NCBI GenBank assembly: GCA_015233485.1
Contig: JADFXO010000093.1
Span: forward strand, 1 to 11,803
Direction: 5' to 3'
Source of the DNA: Nitrospirota bacterium
GTDB taxonomy: Bacteria; Nitrospirota; Thermodesulfovibrionia; Thermodesulfovibrionales; Magnetobacteriaceae
DNA: 11,803 nt
Shown here: one piece after another, positions 1-6,419 of the stretch
Layout of the letters: each line of letters starts with the position of its first letter
Numbering within the stretch: the first letter of the stretch is position 1
Translations under genes and position numbers: made by a program
Notes under the pieces: model-generated
Database searches by the model: none
Seen by the model: only the letters and a program-made list of their open reading frames with translations
Told to the model about the DNA's origin: nothing

Positions 1-280
1 CGACGCAAAGCATGTACTCAATTTGAACAGGGGCCACTGGTCTATTGAAAACAGTTGCCATTATATAATTGATTGGAATTACGACGAAGACCGCAGCCGT
101 ATACGTACCGGATTTGGCCCGGAAAACATCACTCGTCTTCGACGATTTGCTATTGGTATCATTAAGTCCAAAGGTGTCCGCAGCGTAGCACAGAAAATGA
201 GAGAGCTTATGCTTAACATTCGCTTGGTCTTCGACTACTTACGTATGTCAAAAAACTCTGCTTCTACGGCACTTGCCTGA
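1..280 (+). mobile_element. ISAs1-type transposase, C-terminal part (5' end cut by window)
   Basis: The reading frame is open from base 2 to a TGA at 278-280 and encodes about 92 residues. It carries the signature RGHW-S-IEN with WNYDEDRSRIRTGFGPENITRLR, closely matching the C-terminal block of ISAs1-family DDE transposases (RGHWxIEN...ED.SR.R.G...N...LR). The glutamate of the IEN motif is probably the last catalytic acidic residue, but that is family knowledge rather than something visible here. Family members are about 370 residues long, so most of the gene lies to the left of the window. The TTG at 23-25 is not a convincing start, because conserved sequence continues upstream of it. No clear terminal inverted repeat could be identified between 281 and 340, so the element boundary is unknown. 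Whether the copy is active cannot be judged from this end alone. Confidence 0.85.
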
Positions 281-339
281 TGGAGAACAAATTTACCGTG
301 ACAATGCCTCTCCACAGGGGGATTTAGATAGAGGGATTT

Positions 340-348
340 TGTTATAAT
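340..348 (+). promoter_or_regulatory. Extended -10 promoter for the orphan gene at 372
   Basis: TGTTATAAT at 340-348 is a perfect extended -10 element (TG-N-TATAAT). No good -35 hexamer lies 16-18 bp upstream, which is usual for extended -10 promoters. Transcription would start near 355, leaving a leader of only about 17 nt. The Shine-Dalgarno AAGGAGG at 358-364 sits 7 nt before the ATG at 372. The element lies just downstream of the transposase fragment, so the gene would not depend on read-through from it. Confidence 0.6.
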
Positions 349-371
349 TGCGGTTTTAAGGAGGAAATAAA

Positions 372-881
372 ATGGTAAAGTTAGAAGAGATCACCTCGTT
401 TGTGTCGTCGTTTATCAACAAATATTTTGGGCCTCAGACGGTATGGCCGGGCATTACAGGAGAAGTTCGCAAGACGGGCCTAAAGTTTGTAAATATAGTA
501 CAATCGGTTTATGATACGTCGCTGAAAGCAATATCGGGGCATTGTGAAAAATCCAAAACCGAGGCGCAGAATCTTAGCACGCACAAATGCCGCTGCACAG
601 AGACTAAAGAGGCTAAACTGCCGGAGGTTTCCAAAGAAGTAGACGCGCCCGCCCCCACGTCTGAAATGCCACAGGCTGAAACGCTTGAGGTGCCGGAACC
701 ATTGCAGAAGGCCAATGACGCACCCAAACCCAACGACAACGGCGCCGATACAGTAAAACCACCGGCACGCAAACCGCGCGCAAAGAAGGATACCGGCGCT
801 GATTCCACCCTGGCTAAATCAAAAACCACCGAACCTAAACCGGCCAGGACAACGCCCAGAACGAGGAAGCCTAAGACCTAA
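372..881 (+). CDS. Orphan protein with helical N-terminus and Lys/Pro/Ala-rich basic tail
   Basis: I do not recognise this 169-residue protein. Residues 1-56 look like a folded or amphipathic helical segment (LEEITSFVSSFINKYFG, then GLKFVNIVQSVYDTSLKAI). A short cysteine/histidine patch follows (H57, C58, H71, C73, C75). From about residue 80 it is low-complexity, rich in Pro, Ala, Thr, Glu and Lys, ending in basic AT-hook-like or histone-H1-like repeats such as KPPARKPRAKK and TPRTRKPKT. There is no signal peptide or membrane helix. The start is well supported by AAGGAGG 7 nt upstream and an extended -10 promoter at 340-348. It is the only plus-strand gene besides the transposase, and its stop overlaps the stop of the minus-strand gene at 878 by 4 bp. 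A nucleic-acid-binding, nucleoid-associated or phasin-like role is conceivable from composition only. That the frame is a gene is fairly certain; its function is not. Confidence 0.75.
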   Translation: MVKLEEITSFVSSFINKYFGPQTVWPGITGEVRKTGLKFVNIVQSVYDTSLKAISGHCEKSKTEAQNLSTHKCRCTETKEAKLPEVSKEVDAPAPTSEMPQAETLEVPEPLQKANDAPKPNDNGADTVKPPARKPRAKKDTGADSTLAKSKTTEPKPARTTPRTRKPKT

Positions 882-1030
882 TCTTCCTTGTCTTTGATGA
901 CGATATCCTTTTTGATGGAAACGTCCTTAACGAAGTCGGCGCAACGCATATCCCTGCCGCTTATGAGGAATTTTTTCTTGCAATCCCCCCTCCACGCGCA
1001 TACGCTGCATATGGTGTCAGTTTCAGCCAT
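878..1030 (-). CDS. Four-cysteine mini-protein (50 aa), putative metal-binding
   Basis: Read on the minus strand, ATG at 1030 to TAG at 878 gives 50 residues beginning MAETDTICSVCAWRGDCKKK. Cysteines at 8, 11, 17 and 30 form C-x2-C-x5-C-x12-C, followed by DFVKDVSIKKDIVIKDKED. This spacing suggests a zinc or iron-sulfur knuckle, and the tail is highly charged. An in-frame TGA lies nine codons upstream with no other ATG, GTG or TTG between, so the ATG at 1030 is the only reasonable start. A weak SD (GCAGGG) lies about 10 nt before it. It is the last gene of the ABM / Fe-alcohol-dehydrogenase unit, 44 bp after the dehydrogenase, and converges on the orphan gene at 372-881. Regular cysteine spacing and dense packing argue that it is real. 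I have an impression of similar small proteins in related bacteria but cannot name a family. Confidence 0.7.
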   Translation of the reverse strand: MAETDTICSVCAWRGDCKKKFLISGRDMRCADFVKDVSIKKDIVIKDKED

Positions 1031-1074
1031 TTGCGGCTGCCCTGCCGTGCGTCATGTTGTTATACCCCCTCATT

Positions 1075-2265
1075 TTATAACCTCTCAGAAAGAATAGACT
1101 TGATTTCATCTTTGCTAAGCCTTACCGGGCTTTCTTTATTTGACGAATCAGCGGCAAGTTTGTCCAGATGGCCTTGTTTCATGCCAAATTCGCCAAGTCT
1201 CCGCATTTTTAATGTCTCCGTCCAGTGGCTAAGCCTTTCCATCAGGGCATCAAGGGCCGGGTCTATTGCCGCTTCGCCGGTTATCAATGAGCCGATTGCC
1301 GCATATTTTTGGAGGGCTGCCGAGCCTGTGGCCCTCAGGGCTGCGATATTGGCCCTGGTTGCCGCCCCTACCATCGTCCCGCAAATGACCCCGTGGGGTA
1401 TGTCAAAACATGCCCCTACCGACGAGGCCAGCCCGTGGACGACTCCAAGCCCCGCATTTGCAAGCGTTATCCCCGATATGGCCGCCGCATATGACATCGC
1501 GCTTTTGGCTTGAATATCCTTTGTGCTTACAGCCGCCTCCAGATTTTCTATGGCAAGCCTGAGTGCCCCAATGGCAAGCGAATCGGTCATAGGAGACGCT
1601 TTCACCGACACGTATGACTCCATGAGCTGCGTAAAGGCATCCATTGCGCAGGCCGCCGCCACATCAGGGGGGCATGACAGTGTAAGCTCAGGGTCTATCA
1701 GCGCTATGTCGGCAACGAAGTTGCCGTGGCGCAGGGATTTCTTAAACCCATCAGCCCCGACACGGCTTAAGACGGCGTTTTTCGTTGCCTCGCTTCCCGT
1801 TCCCGATGTCGTAGGCACTGCGGCGAAGGGGATTTTAATACCGCTGTGTGCCGCCTTTTCTCCGACGCCTTCAAGATAATTGAAAACACTTTCGCCAAGG
1901 GGAAGCATCGCCGATATTGCCTTTGCGCCGTCTATCACGCTGCCGCCGCCTATGCCCACAACGGCATCAATACCATATCCGCCGAACCCGGAAACCGCGG
2001 CGTCAACTATCTCAGGCGAAGGCTCACCGGTTACTTGAAATATATAGTACTTAATTCCATCTTTTCGGAGCGTATTAAGCAGATTATCAAGCCTGCCCGA
2101 TCTCTTCAGCGATGACCCTCCGGTTACAATCAGCACCGTCTTGCCTAGTCTAAAGACGATCTTGGGAAGGGTATTGATGAAAACCCCCGCGCCAAAATAT
2201 ATCGCCGGAGTTCTGGCCAAATTAAAGGCCTGCGGTATTACCATTGTGACCTGTCTGCCGGACAT
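1075..2265 (-). CDS. Iron-containing (type III) alcohol dehydrogenase family protein
   Basis: This 396-residue protein matches the Fe-ADH / dehydroquinate-synthase-like fold in length and order. The NAD(P)-binding GGGSVID is at 106-112 and PTTSGTGSE at 151-159. The C-terminal metal domain contains AMDAFTQLMESYVS (207-220) and VVHGLASSVGACFDIPHGV (275-293). Compared with E. coli FucO, whose iron ligands are Asp196, His200, His263 and His277, this protein keeps D209, H277 and H291. It has Gln213 where the His200 ligand should be and Ser281 in place of the second active-site histidine (His267). It is therefore a Fe-ADH relative with an altered metal or substrate site, and its substrate cannot be predicted. 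The start at 2265 has AGGG 5 nt upstream and overlaps the preceding ABM gene by 28 bp; an internal ATG (codon 8) is the alternative. Confidence 0.93.
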   Translation of the reverse strand: MSGRQVTMVIPQAFNLARTPAIYFGAGVFINTLPKIVFRLGKTVLIVTGGSSLKRSGRLDNLLNTLRKDGIKYYIFQVTGEPSPEIVDAAVSGFGGYGIDAVVGIGGGSVIDGAKAISAMLPLGESVFNYLEGVGEKAAHSGIKIPFAAVPTTSGTGSEATKNAVLSRVGADGFKKSLRHGNFVADIALIDPELTLSCPPDVAAACAMDAFTQLMESYVSVKASPMTDSLAIGALRLAIENLEAAVSTKDIQAKSAMSYAAAISGITLANAGLGVVHGLASSVGACFDIPHGVICGTMVGAATRANIAALRATGSAALQKYAAIGSLITGEAAIDPALDALMERLSHWTETLKMRRLGEFGMKQGHLDKLAADSSNKESPVRLSKDEIKSILSERL

Positions 2266-2552
2266 ATTACCCTGTACGGCGTGCCTTTACGGGGTTTAGC
2301 CATCATTGGCCCGACTGTCTCTTTCCATTTCTGGTAGTGAGGGGTTTCCTTATGCGCCTTTGAGGAGTCCTCGGATTCGTATGCCTCATAGAGGAGAAAT
2401 TGCGATGGCTCCGCGGCGCTCTGAAGGATGTCGAATCTCATATTGCCCTGCTCTTTAACCGACGCTTCGTGGTTTTCCCTGACAGCCTCAACAAACGCGT
2501 CTATATGTTGTGGTTTGACATATACCTCAACCACCGTGACTATCATATTCAT
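2238..2552 (-). CDS. Antibiotic biosynthesis monooxygenase (ABM/LsrG-like) domain protein
   Basis: This 104-residue protein is a single ABM domain of the dimeric ferredoxin-like alpha+beta barrel type. It opens with IVTVVEVYVKPQHIDAFVEA and contains NHEASVKEQGNMRFDILQ, FLLYEAYESEDSSKAHKETPHY and a C-terminal MMAKPRKG. This arrangement is typical of YgiN/LsrG-like small oxygenases or isomerases. Members act without cofactor on quinols or sugar-phosphate-like compounds, but the substrate here is unknown. Two in-frame ATGs compete. AAGGAGG lies only about 3 nt before codon 1 but about 9 nt before codon 3 (position 2546), so translation probably starts at 2546, giving 102 residues. It is the first gene after a strong promoter and overlaps the Fe-ADH gene by 28 bp. 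That implies coupled translation and perhaps a shared substrate. Confidence 0.9.
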   Translation of the reverse strand: MNMIVTVVEVYVKPQHIDAFVEAVRENHEASVKEQGNMRFDILQSAAEPSQFLLYEAYESEDSSKAHKETPHYQKWKETVGPMMAKPRKGTPYRVICPADRSQW

Positions 2553-2574
2553 AGACCTCCTTATCTAATGCTTC

Positions 2575-2604
2575 ATTATATCAATGCGGCGGTGGATATT
2601 TCAA
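2575..2604 (-). promoter_or_regulatory. Sigma70-type promoter of the ABM / Fe-ADH / four-Cys unit
   Basis: On the minus strand, TTGAAA (2604-2599) is followed after 18 bp by TATAAT (2580-2575). The bases before the -10 make it an extended TGATATAAT. Transcription would start near 2568, about 15-22 nt upstream of the ABM start codons. It sits in the only sizeable gap (72 bp) between thpR and the ABM gene, so it divides two co-directional transcription units. I see no convincing terminator after thpR, so read-through from upstream remains possible. Confidence 0.7.
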
Positions 2605-2624
2605 TCTGTGTGCAGCCTCCCGAA

Positions 2625-3185
2625 TCACGCAAGTGGGAAACTTTTCAGCCGCGTATATTGCGCCCCGCCCGGCATTAGGTCGCTTCTCATCAACGATATC
2701 CCCCGCACATCGCAGACCCCGAAGTCCTTGTCCGAAATGGCGCATAGTTTTTCATAGAGGGGTGTATAATTCCGCAGGCTTTTCACCCTCGCGATTGTCA
2801 GGTGCGGCGAAAAGGGTCTACCTTCCTTTTTAATGCCAATCAGGGATAGTCTTTCTTCGATGTCAGCGGCCAGTGCATATAGTTCAGGGGATTTCGTTAC
2901 GCCTGTCCAGATTATATCAGGCCTTTTCAGGCTTGAAAACGCGCCGATTGTCCTTAGTTCTATCTGAAAGGGTGCGTAAACCGCGGTGAGTTCTTTTAGC
3001 GTTAGCGCAATTTTCTCTATCGAGCCTTCATCCGGATCACCAAGAAATTTTACTGTGAGATGAAGGTTTTCCGGCCTTACCCATTTGACGTCGGCCCGCA
3101 GCGGCTTGAGTGAGTCAATGGTTTGTGCTATCGCAGTCCTCTGCGCCTCTGATATATCTATTGCTATAAACGTCCTCTGTGTCAT
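2625..3185 (-). CDS. thpR: RNA 2',3'-cyclic phosphodiesterase (LigT/2H family)
   Basis: This 186-residue protein is a complete two-histidine (2H) phosphoesterase. The two catalytic HxT motifs are visible as HLTVKFLG (H42, T44) and PHLTIARVK (H128, T130), at the expected separation. It starts RTFIAIDIS, like other ThpR/LigT proteins. The family hydrolyses 2',3'-cyclic phosphate ends of RNA to 2'-phosphate ends and in vitro can also ligate some tRNA halves; the natural substrate is uncertain. The ATG at 3185 shares one base with the pgpA stop (TGATG) and has GAGG about 8 nt upstream. It is the last gene of the rarA-rny-ymdB-osmC-pgpA-thpR string. Its position after RNase Y and YmdB suggests a role in processing RNA ends or decay products, which is inference. 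Confidence 0.93.
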   Translation of the reverse strand: MTQRTFIAIDISEAQRTAIAQTIDSLKPLRADVKWVRPENLHLTVKFLGDPDEGSIEKIALTLKELTAVYAPFQIELRTIGAFSSLKRPDIIWTGVTKSPELYALAADIEERLSLIGIKKEGRPFSPHLTIARVKSLRNYTPLYEKLCAISDKDFGVCDVRGISLMRSDLMPGGAQYTRLKSFPLA

Positions 3186-3649
3186 CAGAAAAACCTCATC
3201 CTCGCCGCTATCTGCAAGATTATATTTACATAGATACCCGCGGCCACATCGTCAAGCATTACTCCCAATCCGCCCTTTATCCGCTCCATGTAATTTACCG
3301 GAGGGGGCTTTATTATGTCAAATGCCCTGAAAAGAAAAAACGCCAGCGTCAGGACAACAAAACCCTTAGGCACATATAATATGGATACAAAAAACCCCGC
3401 AACCTCGTCTATTACGATGCGGTGGCTGTCCTTCTCGTTAAAATACCCCTCGGCCGCATGGGCAGCCACCGTGCCCACTACGACTACGGCGACGGTTATC
3501 ACAAAGAGCGTGAAATCCGACGGCCAGAGCGCCACAAAAAATATTAACGCCGCCAGCGTCCCAAATGTACCAGAGGCAACCGGGGCATAACCTACAAACC
3601 ATACCGTCGCTATTGTTGACAGTATTTTTTGCGTCAGGCTACTCCTCAA
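3185..3649 (-). CDS. pgpA: Phosphatidylglycerophosphatase A
   Basis: PgpA removes the phosphate from phosphatidylglycerol phosphate to give phosphatidylglycerol in the inner membrane. All family motifs are present in 154 residues: GYAPVASGTFGTL (20-32), KDSHRIVIDEVAG (73-85), FRAFDIIKPPPV (107-118) and the acidic GVMLDDVAAG (129-138). Several hydrophobic stretches (about 32-63, 86-112 and the C-terminal part) are membrane segments. E. coli PgpA is slightly longer (about 170 residues). The start is uncertain. The TTG at 3649 gives the family-like N-terminus but lacks an SD, and GAGGAG at 3642-3647, inside the end of the osmC gene, lies immediately downstream of it. A non-ATG start a few codons later, or coupling to osmC (11-bp overlap), is possible. 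Confidence 0.93.
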   Translation of the reverse strand: MRSSLTQKILSTIATVWFVGYAPVASGTFGTLAALIFFVALWPSDFTLFVITVAVVVVGTVAAHAAEGYFNEKDSHRIVIDEVAGFFVSILYVPKGFVVLTLAFFLFRAFDIIKPPPVNYMERIKGGLGVMLDDVAAGIYVNIILQIAARMRFF

Positions 3650-4055
3650 TTATTTTATGCGTGTACTCAACCGGTACGCCCGCTTCAATTGTTGTCTTTA
3701 CGGAACAGTAACTTGTCATAGAAAGCTCAATGGCGCGCTTCACGGCCTCATCTGAAATGTCTTTCCCTTTGACAACATACTCTACGAAGACCTTTTTGAA
3801 GCGTTTCGGATGAGTTTCCGCCTTGTCGCCTGAGACGTTGATTTCAAATCCCGTAACTTCCTGTTTCTTTTTCTTTAAGATTGAGATTACATCCATGGCG
3901 GAACATCCCCCTGTGGCGATTAACAATAGCTCAGACGGCCTCAGGCCGGCGTCTTCTCCGCCGTGTTCACGGGCGGCGTCCAGCACTATGGCGTGCCCGG
4001 AGTCGGCCTCCGCCACGAATTTCATTCCATTGACATAGGTCAGTTTTGCCTTCAT
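3639..4055 (-). CDS. OsmC family protein (YhfA-like thiol peroxidase fold)
   Basis: This 138-residue protein has the OsmC/Ohr fold. It carries the two redox cysteines expected for the family, C51 in IATGGCSAMDVI and C117 in MTSYCSVKTT. The central THPKRFKKVFVEYVVKG segment and the lack of Ohr-specific features place it nearer the YhfA-like branch than true Ohr or OsmC. Family members reduce organic hydroperoxides with the two cysteines, but many YhfA-like members have no proven substrate. The start is firm: AAGGAGG lies 8 nt before the ATG and overlaps the ymdB stop codon region (13-bp gap). Its end overlaps pgpA by 11 bp. Its place in an RNA-metabolism operon is not obviously explained by its chemistry. 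Confidence 0.93.
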   Translation of the reverse strand: MKAKLTYVNGMKFVAEADSGHAIVLDAAREHGGEDAGLRPSELLLIATGGCSAMDVISILKKKKQEVTGFEINVSGDKAETHPKRFKKVFVEYVVKGKDISDEAVKRAIELSMTSYCSVKTTIEAGVPVEYTHKIIEE

Positions 4056-4068
4056 AATAAAAACCTCC

Positions 4069-4848
4069 TTAATCGTGAAGCATTAATCGTTTTATCGCCG
4101 ATGCGCGGCCAGTTTCGTTGTCAATCTGAATAATGACGGCGCAAAAAATACCCTTTCCCGCGGCAACCTCGTATTTCACCGGGATTTGAGTCAAAAATTT
4201 TTCGATTATCTGCGCGACATTCACCCCTATGACACTCACGGCGGGGCCAGTCATTCCAACGTCGGTTATGTATGCCGTCTGATTGCTGAGGATATGTTCG
4301 TCCGCCGTTTGAACATGCGTGTGAGTGCCTATGACGGCGCTGACCTTGCCGTTGAGGTAGTATCCGAGCGCCTGCTTTTCGGATGTCGCCTCCGCGTGCA
4401 TGTCAACGATTATTATGTTGGTATGCTTTTTTATCTCCTCTATGGCAGGTATTACCGTCCTGAACGGGCAGTCCGACGGGGCCATGAACACCCTGCCCGT
4501 GAGATTGACAACACCCGCCTTCAGACCGTTTTTCAGGCTGTAGACTATGCTGCCAAACCCAGGCACACCCGGGGCGTAGTTCAGCGGCCTTAGAATCCTG
4601 TCATCTTTTGAAACATATGAGACGGCCTCTTTCTTGTCCCACACATGGTTGCCCGTTGTAATGACATGTACGCCGCAGTCGAATAACTCGCGCGCGGTTT
4701 TTTCAGTTATCCCAAACCCGCCCGCAGAGTTCTCGCCGTTGGCTATGACGAAGGATACATCTTCCTTTTCAACAAGCTCTGCGAGGTAATGCCTCACCAG
4801 CACCCTGCCCGGCCTTCCTATAATGTCTCCGATGAATAAAACGTTCAT
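4069..4848 (-). CDS. ymdB: YmdB-type metallophosphoesterase (2',3'-cyclic nucleotide phosphodiesterase)
   Basis: This 259-residue protein is a full-length match to the Bacillus subtilis YmdB family (not the E. coli macrodomain protein of the same name). The di-iron centre residues are all in register: D8 in FIGDIIG, E39/N40 in ANGENSAGG, N67/H68 in TTGNHVWD, H151 in DMHAEATSEK and H176/H178 in IGTHTHVQT. B. subtilis YmdB hydrolyses 2',3'-cyclic nucleotides and affects biofilm and motility switching, and its gene follows rny there. The same order occurs here: the gene starts 8 bp after the rny stop, with AAGGGA about 6 nt upstream overlapping that stop. Cytoplasmic. The role here is presumably linked to RNase Y products or signalling (inference). 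Confidence 0.95.
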   Translation of the reverse strand: MNVLFIGDIIGRPGRVLVRHYLAELVEKEDVSFVIANGENSAGGFGITEKTARELFDCGVHVITTGNHVWDKKEAVSYVSKDDRILRPLNYAPGVPGFGSIVYSLKNGLKAGVVNLTGRVFMAPSDCPFRTVIPAIEEIKKHTNIIIVDMHAEATSEKQALGYYLNGKVSAVIGTHTHVQTADEHILSNQTAYITDVGMTGPAVSVIGVNVAQIIEKFLTQIPVKYEVAAGKGIFCAVIIQIDNETGRASAIKRLMLHD

Positions 4849-4856
4849 AAAGTCCC

Positions 4857-6419
4857 TTATTTTGCGTACTCTACGAAACGGGCCTCTCTGATAACCATAA
4901 TTTTAATCTGCCCGGGGTAGGTCATCTCGGCTTCAATTTTCTTTGCGATTTCGCGCGAGATCAGGTGGGACATCTCGTCGGTCGTATCCTCCGGCTTCAC
5001 TATGATGCGCACCTCTCTGCCTGCCTGAATGGCGTAACACTTCTCCACACCCTGGTAGGACATGGCTATCTCTTCAAGTTTTTCGAGGCGTTTAATATAA
5101 TTCTCTATGCTTTCCCTGCGCACACCGGGGCGGGCTGCCGAGAGGGCGTCTGCCGCCGTTACCAGCGCCGATTCCACGCATATCGGGTCACCGTCGCCGT
5201 GGTGGACTAGCATAGCGTTGATTATTCTTTCGTCTTCGCCGTATTTCCTTGCAATTTGGGCGCCGATTTCGTGGTGCGCCCCCTCGAATTCATGGTCAAC
5301 CGCCTTGCCTATATCGTGAAGAAGGCCGGCACGTTTGGCCAGCTTTACGTCGGCCTTCAGCTCGCCGGCCATCATGCCGGAGAAGTAGGCCACCTCGCGC
5401 GAATGCTGAAGTACATTTTGCCCGTACGAAGTCCTGTATTTGAGTCTCCCAAGCAGCTTGATAAACTCTGGATGCACGCCCGTAAGTCCTAAGTCAAAGA
5501 CGGCCTTCTCGCCCTCTTCCCTCATGGCGTTGTTGACCTCTTTGCGGACTTTCTCCACTATTTCTTCTATTCTCGCAGGGTGAATCCTGCCGTCTGATAT
5601 AAGCCGCTCAAGCGAAATTCTCGCGATTTCCCGCCTTACAGGGTCAAAGCCCGACAGCGTTACCGCCTCAGGGGTGTCGTCCACGATGAAGTCCACGCCT
5701 GTTGCAGCCTCAAGCGCCCTGATGTTCCTGCCTTCTCTGCCTATTATGCGGCCCTTCATCTCTTCGTTTGGCAGGGAAACGGCCGTCACGGTTGCGTCGC
5801 ACACGTATTCGCCCGCATATCTCTGTATGGCAAGGCCGATAATATTGCGCGCCTTCTTTTCAGATTCGTCCTTTGCCTCTTGCTCTATTTGTTTTATCAG
5901 TTTGGCTTCCTCGAATCTTATCTCGTTTTCCACCTTTTTCAGCAGCAGCGCCTTGGCCTCATCTACGGTCATGCCGGAGAGTTTTTCAAGTTTTTCGGTC
6001 TCCATCTGTATGAGCTTATCGTATTGCTTTTCCTTTTCGGAAAACTGCTGCTCTTTTTTGATGAATTCCTTCTCTTTTCTCATCAGCTCGCTGTCTCGTT
6101 TTTCAAACTGGTCGAGTTTCTTGTCCAGGTTTTCCTCTTTGTGTCTGAGGCGTTTTTCCATTTGGCTGAATTCGTTCTTTTTCTCCTTGACTTCTTTTTC
6201 AGCCTCGGCCTTTGTCTGATAACGAAGGTCTTTGGCCTCTACAAGCGCCTCCCTCTTGATCCGCTCGGCTTCTTTTTCCGCCTCTTTTAGTACGTCCTGA
6301 TGTTTGAGTTGCAGCTCTTCAAATCTCTTCTTAAATACACCCTTGAAAAAGAGCGACATGGCAACACCTGCCCCCGCCCCCGTGATTATAGCTATAAGCA
6401 CGTATATGATACTATTCAT
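4857..6419 (-). CDS. rny: Ribonuclease Y
   Basis: RNase Y is the membrane-anchored endoribonuclease that starts mRNA decay in many bacteria lacking or supplementing RNase E. The 520-residue protein shows the standard order. An N-terminal membrane helix (about 3-26) is followed by a long charged coiled coil (about 30-190, Lys/Glu rich). Next comes a KH RNA-binding domain with GRIIGREGRN (223-232), and then an HD domain with LLHDIGKAVDHE (366-377) and LVHHGDGD (404-411). H368/D369 are the catalytic metal-binding pair. Length matches the family (about 520). The ATG at 6419 lies inside the end of rarA (8-bp overlap), with GGAGG about 10 nt upstream in the rarA sequence. The gene runs 8 bp ahead of ymdB, a pairing also seen in Firmicutes. 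Confidence 0.97.
   Translation of the reverse strand: MNSIIYVLIAIITGAGAGVAMSLFFKGVFKKRFEELQLKHQDVLKEAEKEAERIKREALVEAKDLRYQTKAEAEKEVKEKKNEFSQMEKRLRHKEENLDKKLDQFEKRDSELMRKEKEFIKKEQQFSEKEKQYDKLIQMETEKLEKLSGMTVDEAKALLLKKVENEIRFEEAKLIKQIEQEAKDESEKKARNIIGLAIQRYAGEYVCDATVTAVSLPNEEMKGRIIGREGRNIRALEAATGVDFIVDDTPEAVTLSGFDPVRREIARISLERLISDGRIHPARIEEIVEKVRKEVNNAMREEGEKAVFDLGLTGVHPEFIKLLGRLKYRTSYGQNVLQHSREVAYFSGMMAGELKADVKLAKRAGLLHDIGKAVDHEFEGAHHEIGAQIARKYGEDERIINAMLVHHGDGDPICVESALVTAADALSAARPGVRRESIENYIKRLEKLEEIAMSYQGVEKCYAIQAGREVRIIVKPEDTTDEMSHLISREIAKKIEAEMTYPGQIKIMVIREARFVEYAK

Noticed and set aside
281..339. Search for the terminal inverted repeat of the IS element
   Set aside because: Only one end of the element is in the window, so no repeat pair can be compared and nothing convincing stood out.
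864..888. AGGAAG...CTTCCT inverted repeat at the convergent gene junction
   Set aside because: Only 6 bp of stem with a 13-nt loop and no T-run on either side; too weak to call a terminator.
5674..6290. Long Ser/Phe/Leu-rich plus-strand open frames
   Set aside because: They are the antisense of the rny coiled coil; Lys/Glu codons on one strand give Phe/Ser/Leu on the other. No start signals.
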